Assembly (NCBI GenBank): GCA_045638545.1 | Contig: JAZUBL010000034.1 | Coordinates: forward strand, 1-40,141 | DNA length: 40,141 nt | Origin: UMGS1071 sp045638545 | Lineage (GTDB): Bacteria > Bacillota > Clostridia > Oscillospirales > Acutalibacteraceae | Direction: 5' to 3' | Shown: one piece after another, positions 24,963 through 32,615 of the stretch | How the letters are laid out: each line of letters begins with the position of its first letter | Numbering within the stretch: position 1 is the first letter of the stretch | Translations under genes and position numbers: made by a program | Notes under the pieces: model-generated | Told to the model about the DNA's origin: nothing | The model's input: only the letters and a program-made list of their open reading frames with translations | The model's database searches: none

Positions 24963-24987
24963 CAGTTTTGTTTATCAATAAAAGGAA

Positions 24988-26223
24988 TTAATCTTCGTAT
25001 TTGCCGACGATTACGCTGGCGTTCTGGCCGCCGAAGCCGAATGCGTTGGACATTGCATATTTCACATCCATCTGCTTTGCTTCGTTTGTGATCAGGTTAA
25101 TGCCGCTGCATTCCGGATCCGGTGTTTCGTAGTTTTGAGTGCCAGGCACAATACCGTTGCGGATGGACTGGATGCAGGCGATAGTTTCTGTAATACCGCC
25201 GGCTGCCATCATGTGGCCGGTTGCGCCCTTTGTGGAGCTGACTGCTACGCGGCTGTTTTCGCCGAATACAGCCTTGAGGCCCAGAACTTCAATGGTGTCG
25301 CCCATTTTTGTTGCAGTACCATGTGTGTTTACATAGTCGATGTCCTCAGCCTTGAGACCAGCCTTTTCAATTGCGCGCTGCATGCAGCTGATTGCGCCAT
25401 TGCCGTCCGGAGCAGGGGAAGTAACGTGGTAGCCATCTGTGTTGCTGTCGTATGCCAGCAGCTCTGCCAGAATGGTTGCACCGCGCTTCTTTGCGTGCTC
25501 TTCTGTTTCGATCACAACAGCGCCGCCGCCTTCTGCAGCAACAAAGCCGTTGCGGTTCAGGTCGAATGGTTTGCATGCGCCTGCCGGGTCATCATTATTC
25601 AGAGACAGTGCCTTGGACATTGCCAGACCGGAAAGCATGATTGGGCAGATCGTTGCATCTGCACCAACTGCGATACATGCTTCTGTTTCGCCTGCGCGGA
25701 TCAGCATTGCTGCTGTACCGATTGCGTCAACACCGGAAGCACATGCTGTGCTCAGTGTCAGGCTTGGGCCTTTGATGCCATGGAGAATTGCCAGCTGTGC
25801 AGCAGCAATGTTGCCTTCTACCTTTGGAACAAAGCGTGGGCTTACCTTATAAGCGCCCTTCTTTGTGCATTCATCCTGTGTTTCTGCAATTGTGGTAATG
25901 CCGTTCAGCGCGGAGCTCATTACGATGCCGATACGCTCGTCTTTCACAGGAAGCTTGCTGGATTCCAGTGCTTCGTTTGCAGCGATCAGCGCATAGTGCA
26001 TGAATGCATCTGTTTCGCGAACCAGCTTCTTTGGCAGGTAATCGGATGCATCGAAATCTTTAATCTCGCCTGCAATGTGAACAGGAAGACCGGTTGTATC
26101 AAAGCGGGTGATTTTTGCAACACCCTTTGCGCCGTTGATGAGATTGTTCCAGTAAGTGTCAACACCAATACCGATTGGAGTTACAGCACCCATACCGGTA
26201 ATCACAAGTTTTTGTTTTGTCAT
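24988..26223 (-). CDS. FabF-like beta-ketoacyl synthase (ketosynthase 1)
   Basis: This 411-residue condensing enzyme of the KAS II (FabF) family has a complete active site: Cys161 (TLSTACASG), His301 (NTHGTATKMGD), Lys332 and His337 (STKGATGH). It would load an acyl group from a thioester and extend it by decarboxylating a malonyl thioester. It is one of three ketosynthases in 6.6 kb, none next to an acyl carrier protein or other fab genes, so a role outside housekeeping fatty-acid synthesis is likely. A consensus promoter lies at 26325-26353 on the minus strand. It is closest by eye to ketosynthase 3 (shared ITGMGAVTPIGIGV start). Confidence 0.92.
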   Translation of the reverse strand: MTKQKLVITGMGAVTPIGIGVDTYWNNLINGAKGVAKITRFDTTGLPVHIAGEIKDFDASDYLPKKLVRETDAFMHYALIAANEALESSKLPVKDERIGIVMSSALNGITTIAETQDECTKKGAYKVSPRFVPKVEGNIAAAQLAILHGIKGPSLTLSTACASGVDAIGTAAMLIRAGETEACIAVGADATICPIMLSGLAMSKALSLNNDDPAGACKPFDLNRNGFVAAEGGGAVVIETEEHAKKRGATILAELLAYDSNTDGYHVTSPAPDGNGAISCMQRAIEKAGLKAEDIDYVNTHGTATKMGDTIEVLGLKAVFGENSRVAVSSTKGATGHMMAAGGITETIACIQSIRNGIVPGTQNYETPDPECSGINLITNEAKQMDVKYAMSNAFGFGGQNASVIVGKYED

Positions 26224-26324
26224 AAGACTTCTGAACCACCTTTTGGCGACTGTACGCAGAAAGCGCAGCAGCCTTTAAGATTTATAATAAAATAGGATAG
26301 AAATATCGTGTTCCATATGTTTTC

Positions 26325-26353
26325 AGTATATAGAAGAAGCAGATAAAAGTCAA
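26325..26353 (-). promoter_or_regulatory. Promoter of ketosynthase 1
   Basis: On the minus strand TTGACT (26353-26348) and TATACT (26330-26325) are separated by 17 bases. This is a near-consensus promoter about 100 bases before the start codon. Confidence 0.7.
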
Positions 26354-26609
26354 TAGAACTGTTCTTTTTTAGAAGTCATTCTTCTAAGAAAATACAGCAG
26401 AACTTCTGGTTTTTAAAACTAGATGATACGTTATTTAACAGTTAGTCCATTAATTTTTAAAAATTGTTCATATATTTATATTAAAATCACAGCCTAATTA
26501 ACAAAGTGAGATTGCTGGATTCGTATGCTTTTAACAAAAATAGAAATTTTTGCGGAAATTTTGTTAAATTTCGACATTTTTTAGGAATCTGTAGCATAAT
26601 CAAAAATTT

Positions 26610-26645
26610 TCTGTGCTTTCCTATTATAAATTAGAAAAGCACAGA
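26610..26645. repeat. Long-arm inverted repeat in the intergenic region
   Basis: The arms TCTGTGCTTT and AAAGCACAGA are perfect over 10 bp. CTA/TAG pairing continues inside, with an AT-rich centre of about 8-10 bases. No gene ends here, so it is not an ordinary terminator. Confidence 0.6.
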
Positions 26646-26708
26646 GGATGAAACACTATCATTCCACAGAGAAATGATTGATTCCACCTATGTATTATTA
26701 TTAAACCG

Positions 26709-26737
26709 ATTTTGATATTGTATTATACAAAAATGGA
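26709..26737 (+). promoter_or_regulatory. LysR-type operator, site 1 (TTGTATTATACAA)
   Basis: The perfect dyad TTGTAT-T-ATACAA (26718-26730) fits the LysR T-N11-A rule. It sits in a 29-base block (26709-26737) identical to the block at 35865-35893. A TAAAAT -10 lies 17 bases downstream with a poor -35 overlapping the dyad, as expected for an activator-dependent promoter. The start codon is 100 bases downstream. Confidence 0.65.
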
Positions 26738-26830
26738 AAAGTGAGATAAAATATAGAATAAGAACGAATGTGCCCGGCGAAAACTGCCTGCGGCAATTTG
26801 GATTGATAATTTTTTAGGAGGAGATTACCA

Positions 26831-28006
26831 ATGAGTAAATTGACACCGGAACAATTTCAGGCATATCTGAAGCAGATCCGTGAAATGGCAGAAGGCCCAT
26901 TTGAAAGAATGGAAGTAGAAGTAGAAAAGACAAACAAGTTCCCACAGGAGTTTTTTGATCTTGTAAAGGAAAGCGATATTTATCGCTGCGCAATTCCAGA
27001 AGAGTATGGCGGCTGGGGCATGAGCGACCTGGAACTGATGCAGGTTCAGGAAGAGTACTCCCGCGGCCCAGGCGGCATGCGTATGTACCTCCACTATGCA
27101 ATGTGCATGAACTGGAGAATCATGTATGATTTCGGCAGCGAAGAGCTGAAGGCTGAGTACATGGACAAGTTCCAGGATGGTACTGTATTCACAGCATTTG
27201 GCCTGACAGAAGAGACAGGCGGCACCGGCGTTGACCTGCACACCATTGCAACAAAGGACGGCGACGACTACATCCTCAACGGTGAGAAGACACTGATCTC
27301 CTACGCACAGTACTGCAACCACGCTTACGTATTTGCAGTAACAAATCCGGAGAGCACAAAGGCTGACCGTGTATCTGCATTCTTTGTACCAATGGATACT
27401 CCAGGTCTGGAAGTAATTCCAATGCCAACACCAATGGGCTGCCGCGGTGCAGGTTACGGCCAGCTCAAGTTCAACAACATGCGTCTGCCTAAGAAGTTCC
27501 TTATCGGCAAGGAAGGCGACGGTCTGAACATTGCATTCCACACACTGGCAGTTTCCCGTGCACACGTTGGTGTAAGTAACCTGGGTATCTGCCAGCGCAT
27601 GATGGAAATGGCAATTCAGCGTGCAAAGGATCGCGTTACATTTGGCAAGCCGCTGGCACAGCGTCAGATGATCCAGGGCTACATTGCAGAAATGGGTACT
27701 TACATCAACGCACTCCGCACCATGATCTACGACTTTGCTCGTGACTTTGACGCAGGCAAGGAGCACCAGGTAAAGGCTGCTATGGTAAAGTACTTCAGTA
27801 TTCTGGTTGCTCAGAAGGTTTCTGACTACGCACTGCTGATCTTCGGTGGTATTGGTTACTTTGAAGAGCTGGAGTACGGTCCATTTGAAAGACTGTACCG
27901 TGACCTCCGTGTTACATGGCTGGAAGAAGGTCCGCCAACCGTTATGAAGCAGATCGCAGCACGCGGCCTGCTCCAGACTGACGGCGAACTGACATATCTT
28001 GTTTGA
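26831..28006 (+). CDS. Acyl-CoA dehydrogenase family protein (ACAD 1)
   Basis: This 391-residue flavoprotein has the acyl-CoA dehydrogenase layout: helical N-domain, beta-domain with FAD/substrate contacts (FGLTEETGGTGVDL, NGEKTLIS, GCRGAG) and the C-terminal helices (RVTFGKPLAQRQMIQ, FGGIGYFEE, YRDLRVTWLEEGPPTV). The catalytic base aligns as Glu366 in LEEG, where classical enzymes have YEGT, so the surroundings of the base are altered. It can work as a dehydrogenase or, with reduced ETF or another donor, as an enoyl-CoA reductase; direction is unknown. No etfAB is in the window. The start follows GGAGGAG. Its stop is 11 bases before ketosynthase 2, so they form an operon. It is a close paralogue of the gene at 37612. 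Confidence 0.93.
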   Translation: MSKLTPEQFQAYLKQIREMAEGPFERMEVEVEKTNKFPQEFFDLVKESDIYRCAIPEEYGGWGMSDLELMQVQEEYSRGPGGMRMYLHYAMCMNWRIMYDFGSEELKAEYMDKFQDGTVFTAFGLTEETGGTGVDLHTIATKDGDDYILNGEKTLISYAQYCNHAYVFAVTNPESTKADRVSAFFVPMDTPGLEVIPMPTPMGCRGAGYGQLKFNNMRLPKKFLIGKEGDGLNIAFHTLAVSRAHVGVSNLGICQRMMEMAIQRAKDRVTFGKPLAQRQMIQGYIAEMGTYINALRTMIYDFARDFDAGKEHQVKAAMVKYFSILVAQKVSDYALLIFGGIGYFEELEYGPFERLYRDLRVTWLEEGPPTVMKQIAARGLLQTDGELTYLV

Positions 28007-28017
28007 GGTTGATGCAG

Positions 28018-29259
28018 ATGCAGGCAAACAAAACTAGAATCGTAGTTACCGGCATGGGTGCTGTAACACCGCTGGGTGTTGGTGTAGAGAACTTCTGGCA
28101 GAATCTGCTGGCAGGCAAAAGCGGCATCGGTCCGATCACCCGCTATGACACTACTGATATGCCGGCGCACATGGCAGCTGAGATCCACGATTTTGATCCA
28201 ACAGAACACGGCATTCCGAAGAAGATTGCAGACCGCATGGCGCTGGTTACACAGTACGCTTATGCAGCTGTTGGTGAAGCACTGGCAGACAGCGGCTATG
28301 AAGTTGATCCAATGAGAACAGGTATCGTTCTCGGCACTGCGCTGACAAGCACACAGGATATTGCAGAAGGTGAGAATACCTTTGTGGCACACGGCAGCAA
28401 AAAGGCTTCTCCGCACTTTGTACCGAAGATTCTGCCAAGTATTGCTGCCTGTCAGGTAGCGATCGGTTTTAACCTTCGCGGCCCGAACTATACCTTAAGC
28501 AACGCCTGTGCTTCCGGTGATGATGCCGTTGGTTTGGCGGCGATGCTGCTCCGCGGCGGCGCTGCAGATGCCATTGTTGCTGTTGGCTGCGAGGCTGTGA
28601 CCTGTCCTGTTGTTGTGTCTTCTCTGGCAGCTTCCCGTGTTCTTATTACCGGCGATGACCCAACCGCATGCCGTCCGTTTGATAAGGATCGCGCAGGCTT
28701 TGTACTGGGTGAAGGCGGCGGTGCGCTCGTACTGGAAACAGAGGAGCACGCAAAGGCAAGAGGTGCTAAGATTTACGGCGTGCTGCTTGGTCATGGCAAC
28801 AACAACGATGCATTCCACATCACCACACCAAGAGATGGCGGTGAAGGCGGTGCAGACTGCATTCGTCTTGCGCTGGAAGATGCCGGCCTGCAGCCGGGTG
28901 ATATTGATTACATCAACTCCCACGGCACCGGCACGAAGCTGGGCGATGCCCTGGAGTGTGCGGCAGTCCGCTCTGTATTTGGTGATGAACTGCTGAAGGA
29001 GATCCCGATGAACTCTCTCCGTGGTGCAACTGGTCACATGATGGCAGCAGGCAGTATCACTGACTCCATCACTTGTCTCCTTGCGATGCGCGATGGTATG
29101 ATTCCGCCGACACTGAACTTTGAGACACCGGATCCGGATTGTCCGATCGACTGCGTACCAAACGTAGCGAGAAAGAAAGAATTGAATATCGTGATGAATA
29201 ATGCCTTTGGTTTTGGCGGCCAGAATGCCAGCCTGATCTTCGGTAAATACCACGACTAA
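28018..29259 (+). CDS. FabF-like beta-ketoacyl synthase with Lys-to-Arg change (ketosynthase 2)
   Basis: This 413-residue KAS II-type protein has Cys164 (TLSNACASG), His302 (NSHGTGTKLGD) and His340. The conserved active-site lysine of the SxKxxTGH motif is Arg335 here (SLRGATGH), whereas both other ketosynthases in the window keep Lys. Condensing ability may be altered or lost. I place the start at ATG 28018, nine bases after GAGG; ATG 28012 is only three bases from it. It is cotranscribed with ACAD 1, which suggests the two act on the same acyl chain. A bidirectional terminator follows. Confidence 0.9.
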   Translation: MQANKTRIVVTGMGAVTPLGVGVENFWQNLLAGKSGIGPITRYDTTDMPAHMAAEIHDFDPTEHGIPKKIADRMALVTQYAYAAVGEALADSGYEVDPMRTGIVLGTALTSTQDIAEGENTFVAHGSKKASPHFVPKILPSIAACQVAIGFNLRGPNYTLSNACASGDDAVGLAAMLLRGGAADAIVAVGCEAVTCPVVVSSLAASRVLITGDDPTACRPFDKDRAGFVLGEGGGALVLETEEHAKARGAKIYGVLLGHGNNNDAFHITTPRDGGEGGADCIRLALEDAGLQPGDIDYINSHGTGTKLGDALECAAVRSVFGDELLKEIPMNSLRGATGHMMAAGSITDSITCLLAMRDGMIPPTLNFETPDPDCPIDCVPNVARKKELNIVMNNAFGFGGQNASLIFGKYHD

Positions 29260-29261
29260 AA

Positions 29262-29297
29262 TAAAAAAACCACAGATCTTCGGATCCGTGGTCTTTC
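29262..29297. terminator. Bidirectional terminator between ketosynthase 2 and LysR 2
   Basis: The stem ACCACAGATC / GATCCGTGGT with a TTCG tetraloop has one mismatch and lies between A-rich and T-rich flanks. Confidence 0.8.
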
Positions 29298-30197
29298 TTA
29301 TTTTTCATTGAGTTTTTCTTTTAAAATGGTAAGGAACAATTTTGCAGCTGGATTCAGCAGTTCCTTTTTCCAGGCAGCCGCATACGTAATGGTTGTATCC
29401 ATATCATCGATCGGGATAACAGAAACAAGATCACTCATGGTAGTTTTCGGTACAGACAGCGGCAGCATGGTAATGCCCAGACCGGAACCAACAGAAAGCA
29501 GAACAGAGCGGACGTTGTCCATTCTGTTGCTGATATTTGGTGTAAAGCGGTGGGCACGGCAGACTTCGATCATCTGCATATACAGCAGCGGATTTTCTTC
29601 TTCGGTAACGATGATAAATTTTTCCGTCTGCAGGGTGGACATATCAAATGGTTTGCCTGCCAGCGGATGATCTTTTGCAACAACAATGCCCAGTTCATCT
29701 TCATGAGTTACCAGATGATCAAAGTCATCGCCTTCCGGCAGACTGTCCAGCGGAATAAAGTGGAAGTCAAAACGATCTTCCCGTTCTTCCAGTTCCGGTT
29801 CACAGTCAGAAACATAAGTGATGTCTACCAGAACATCCGGATAACGCCGACCAAATTCCTGCAGACAGGAAGTCAGCAGGTGGTTGCCGCAGGTATCAAC
29901 AGTAGCGATGGAAAGGCGGCCTTCGGCGCCGTCATGGAGCTGCTTTACAACGTAAGTTGCTTTTCGGGCAGTTTCAACGATCTCCTTTGCGTAAGGGAGA
30001 AAGGCACGGCCTTCGTCAGTCAGCTTTACGTCACGCTTGGTGCGGTAAAATAACTTGACGCCAAGCTCTGTTTCCAGGTCGCTGATATGGCGGCTGACCG
30101 TAGACTGCGGTACGCCGTTTCGTCTGGCAGCGCCGGAAAAACTCAGTGTTTGTGCAACAGAAAGAAAGTTGTTAATTTGATTCAGATCCAAATCCAT
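29298..30197 (-). CDS. LysR-family regulator (LysR 2), divergent from ketosynthase 3
   Basis: This 299-residue LysR-type protein has the N-terminal helix-turn-helix (LNQINNFLSVAQTLSFSGAARRNGVPQSTVSRHISDLETELGVKLFYR) and an effector-binding domain (RLSIATVDTCGNHLLTSCL onward). The start may be ATG 30197, only two bases from GAGG, or TTG 30189-30191, which has a better 8-base spacing. It is divergent from ketosynthase 3, and the shared 125-base region holds a version of the dyad also found before the two ACAD operons. It is therefore the best candidate for controlling the acyl-CoA cluster; this is inferred from position. Confidence 0.9.
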   Translation of the reverse strand: MDLDLNQINNFLSVAQTLSFSGAARRNGVPQSTVSRHISDLETELGVKLFYRTKRDVKLTDEGRAFLPYAKEIVETARKATYVVKQLHDGAEGRLSIATVDTCGNHLLTSCLQEFGRRYPDVLVDITYVSDCEPELEEREDRFDFHFIPLDSLPEGDDFDHLVTHEDELGIVVAKDHPLAGKPFDMSTLQTEKFIIVTEEENPLLYMQMIEVCRAHRFTPNISNRMDNVRSVLLSVGSGLGITMLPLSVPKTTMSDLVSVIPIDDMDTTITYAAAWKKELLNPAAKLFLTILKEKLNEK

Positions 30198-30242
30198 CAC
30201 CTCGATTGCTGAACGTGCGGGATTGACACCGTACTTCAGAAA

Positions 30243-30283
30243 TTGTATAATTATATTAACATAGTATATAATACAAAAATGGA
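30243..30283 (+). promoter_or_regulatory. Promoter of ketosynthase 3 with LysR-type dyad variant, site 3
   Basis: TTGTAT (30243-30248) and TATAAT (30267-30272) are separated by 18 bases. The -10 overlaps a dyad TAGTAT-ATA-ATACAA (30262-30276), one base off in the left arm and two bases longer in the spacer than sites 1 and 2. The right part, ATACAAAAATGGA, is identical at all three sites. Confidence 0.6.
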
Positions 30284-30325
30284 TTTGTAAAGCGATTTAG
30301 ATAGAATTTGTTGGAGGTGATTCTT

Positions 30326-31546
30326 ATGAATCAACCGAAATTAGTGATCACAGGAATGGGTGCTGTTACACCAATTGGTATTGGTGTGGAGGCATTCTGG
30401 CAGAATCTGATTGCCGGAGAATGCGGCATTGGACCGATCACCAGATTTGATGCCAGCAGCCTGCCTGTGCGCATTGCAGCAGAGGTAAAAATGTTTGACC
30501 CTGCGAAGTATCTGCCGAAGAGTCTGATGCGTGACTCAGACCCGTTTATGCAGTATGCTTACATAGCTGCCTCCGAAGCGCTCGGCGATGGTGATCTTCC
30601 TGCTGCACCGGAGCGTACCGGTATCGTAATGGGCACTTCCATGAGTGGTATTTCCACCATTGCCGAGACACAGGAAGAACTGACCAAACTGGCGAAAAAA
30701 CAGGTTGGCGCTCGCTTTATTCCAAAAGTACTGGGCAACGTAGCGGCTGCCAGAATCGCGATCCAGAAGGGCATTCAGGGGCCAAGCTTAACTGTTTCCA
30801 CTGCCTGTTCTTCCGGTGCAGATGCCATTTCCATGGCAGCAATGCTGCTGCTTACAGGTGAGGCAGATGCAGTGGTTGCAGTTGGCTCCGAGTCGATCCT
30901 CTGTCCGCTTGTTGTATACAGTCTGGCTAATGCAAGGGCGCTCTCCCGCAATAATGATGCGCCGCTGGAGTCCTGTCGTCCGTTTGATGCAAACCGTGAT
31001 GGTTTTGTTATTGGTGAAGGCGGCGGTGCCGTGATTCTGGAAACGGAAGAACACGCAAAAGCCAGAGGTGCAAAAATCTATGCAGAGCTGATTGGCTGGG
31101 CGAATAATTCTGATGCGTTCCACGTAACAGAGCCAAGAGAAGATGGCAGCCTTGCAGCAAAATGTATGGAAAAAGCATTAAAGAAAGCTGGCATTCAGCC
31201 GGAAGACATTGACTATATTAATGCCCACGGTACCGGCACAAAAGTTGGCGATGCAGCAGAAGTGGCAGCGATCCACAGAGTGTTCGGCGAGAATCCACCG
31301 CCGATCAGTTCTCTGAAGGGTGCAACCGGCCACATGATGGGTGCCGGCGGTATTACGGAAACGATTGCCTGCATTATGGCGATGCAGGAAGGTATTTTGC
31401 CGCAAACCCGCAATTGTGTGGAAAAAGATTGTGATCTTGATTGTGTTGCCGGTGCGGCACGGAGTCAGGAAACAAAAATCTGCATGACCAATGCTTTTGG
31501 TTTTGGTGGACAGAATTCCAGTCTGATTTTAAAGAAACCGCAATAA
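30326..31546 (+). CDS. FabF-like beta-ketoacyl synthase (ketosynthase 3)
   Basis: This 406-residue KAS II-type enzyme has a complete active site: Cys161 (TVSTACSSG), His301 (NAHGTGTKVGD), Lys331 and His336 (SLKGATGH). ATG 30326 follows GGAGGTGA. It is transcribed alone from a consensus-like promoter divergent from LysR 2, and ends at a strong terminator. It is clearly related to ketosynthases 1 and 2 and probably arose by local duplication. No acyl carrier protein is nearby; the carrier could be the housekeeping ACP or CoA. Confidence 0.92.
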   Translation: MNQPKLVITGMGAVTPIGIGVEAFWQNLIAGECGIGPITRFDASSLPVRIAAEVKMFDPAKYLPKSLMRDSDPFMQYAYIAASEALGDGDLPAAPERTGIVMGTSMSGISTIAETQEELTKLAKKQVGARFIPKVLGNVAAARIAIQKGIQGPSLTVSTACSSGADAISMAAMLLLTGEADAVVAVGSESILCPLVVYSLANARALSRNNDAPLESCRPFDANRDGFVIGEGGGAVILETEEHAKARGAKIYAELIGWANNSDAFHVTEPREDGSLAAKCMEKALKKAGIQPEDIDYINAHGTGTKVGDAAEVAAIHRVFGENPPPISSLKGATGHMMGAGGITETIACIMAMQEGILPQTRNCVEKDCDLDCVAGAARSQETKICMTNAFGFGGQNSSLILKKPQ

Positions 31547-31552
31547 TAATGG

Positions 31553-31590
31553 AATAAGCTCTGCTGTTGATTAGCAGAGCTTATTTTTTA
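31553..31590 (+). terminator. Terminator of ketosynthase 3
   Basis: The perfect 13-bp stem AATAAGCTCTGCT / AGCAGAGCTTATT with a 7-base loop is followed by TTTT. Confidence 0.9.
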
Positions 31591-31663
31591 TTAGATATAA
31601 CTTCGTAAAATATAGTTTGGATGTTTTATCCGCAATGCAATCGACGCATTGAGAGATTACTGA

Positions 31664-31701
31664 AATAAAAAACACCTGCGCATTTTACGCAGGTATTTTT
31701 T
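31664..31701 (-). terminator. Terminator of the OYE-LysR 3 operon
   Basis: The stem ACCTGCG / CGCAGGT (31674-31680 with 31688-31694) has A runs on the left and T runs on the right. It lies just past the LysR 3 stop and may work in both directions. Confidence 0.8.
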
Positions 31702-32606
31702 TATGCCTTTATCTCAATGTGAGACTCCATACATTCTGTTACAAATTCAAGGAAACGTTCCATCGGTTTTGTGACATGGTTCTTTTTGCTGTAAATCAGA
31801 AAAACAGAAGCGATATCCTCCGGCAGATTGGCAATTGGAATTTCCTGCAGATGTCTGCACTGACGGAGGGTGGTGCTTTTTGCTGCAATTGCAATTAACT
31901 CATCGTTCTGGGCAATGTAGCTGCTGATAGAAAATTCATCAGAGAATGCAGATGTCGGCGTAATTTCATTTTCTGCAAGAATCTTCCGAATTGTCTGGCC
32001 GTCTTCGGAAGATTCCTGGTAAGTGAGAATTTCATGATCCTTCAGTTCTTCCAGGGTAATCTGTTTTTTGTTGGCCAGCGGACTTGACTTGCTTACATAT
32101 GCGGCATATTCCTGCTTGGAAACAGGTGCAGCGCAAAGTGTGTTGGAAACAGATGGATTTGTGCAGAAGCCGAAATCGTAGATGCCATTTTGCACGCCTT
32201 CAATAATAGCAGTGGTGGACTCTGCGTTGTGAATATGAAATTTAATCTGTGAGCGCTGTGTGCTGCGGTAGGCAAGGATCAGCTCCGGAATAAAATTCAG
32301 CAGCAGAGAAGCCGGCGCTGCAATATCAACGGAGCCGCCGAGAGCGCCGTTTTTTTCGTGGGCGCTGTCAATACCATCCTGCAGAGCATCCAGTGCACGG
32401 CAGACGTGTGTGTAAAATTCCCGTCCGTTTTTTGTCAGCTTTACGTTGCGTCCTGTTTTCTGGAACAGTTTGATCTGCAGTTCTTCTTCCATTGCTGCAA
32501 TAGAAGAGCTAAGGCTTGGCTGGCTGATATACAGTTCCTGTGCTGTTTTGGTGTAGTGTTCCAACTGCGCCAGCTTGCGGAAATAATATAACTGAGAGAG
32601 ATTCAT
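31701..32606 (-). CDS. LysR-family regulator (LysR 3), cotranscribed with the OYE enzyme
   Basis: This 301-residue LysR-type protein has the DNA-binding helix-turn-helix (MNLSQLYYFRKLAQLEHYTKTAQELYISQPSLSSSIAAMEEELQIKLFQK) and an effector domain (GSVDIAAPASLLLNFIPELI onward). The start follows AGGAGG, which overlaps the stop of the upstream OYE gene at 32616, so both lie on one transcript. Unlike most LysR genes it is downstream in the same operon as its probable target, not divergent. It may sense the OYE substrate or product and autoregulate from the promoter at 34626. LysR 3 is a second candidate for the dyads at 26718 and 35874. Confidence 0.9.
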   Translation of the reverse strand: MNLSQLYYFRKLAQLEHYTKTAQELYISQPSLSSSIAAMEEELQIKLFQKTGRNVKLTKNGREFYTHVCRALDALQDGIDSAHEKNGALGGSVDIAAPASLLLNFIPELILAYRSTQRSQIKFHIHNAESTTAIIEGVQNGIYDFGFCTNPSVSNTLCAAPVSKQEYAAYVSKSSPLANKKQITLEELKDHEILTYQESSEDGQTIRKILAENEITPTSAFSDEFSISSYIAQNDELIAIAAKSTTLRQCRHLQEIPIANLPEDIASVFLIYSKKNHVTKPMERFLEFVTECMESHIEIKA

Positions 32607-32615
32607 AATATCCTC

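Larger units (their letters stand above)
26224..26830. other. 607-base AT-rich divergent intergenic region
   Basis: No convincing gene was found here. It holds, from left to right, the leader and promoter of ketosynthase 1 (minus), about 250 bases of AT-rich sequence, a 10-bp-arm inverted repeat at 26610-26645, the LysR-type dyad at 26718-26730, a -10-like TAAAAT at 26747, and a GGAGGAG site before the dehydrogenase at 26831. Confidence 0.6.

Noticed and set aside
23191..24981. A 596-codon open frame on the plus strand opposite ligase 1
   Set aside because: It covers the ligase antisense, with abnormal Cys/Trp content and no recognisable domain. Strong codon bias in this genome opens many long antisense frames, including those opposite hydA, hydB, lysC and the ACAD and KS genes.
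24988..31546. Housekeeping fatty-acid synthesis operon
   Set aside because: There are three FabF-like genes but no fabH, fabD, fabG, fabZ, acpP or acc genes.
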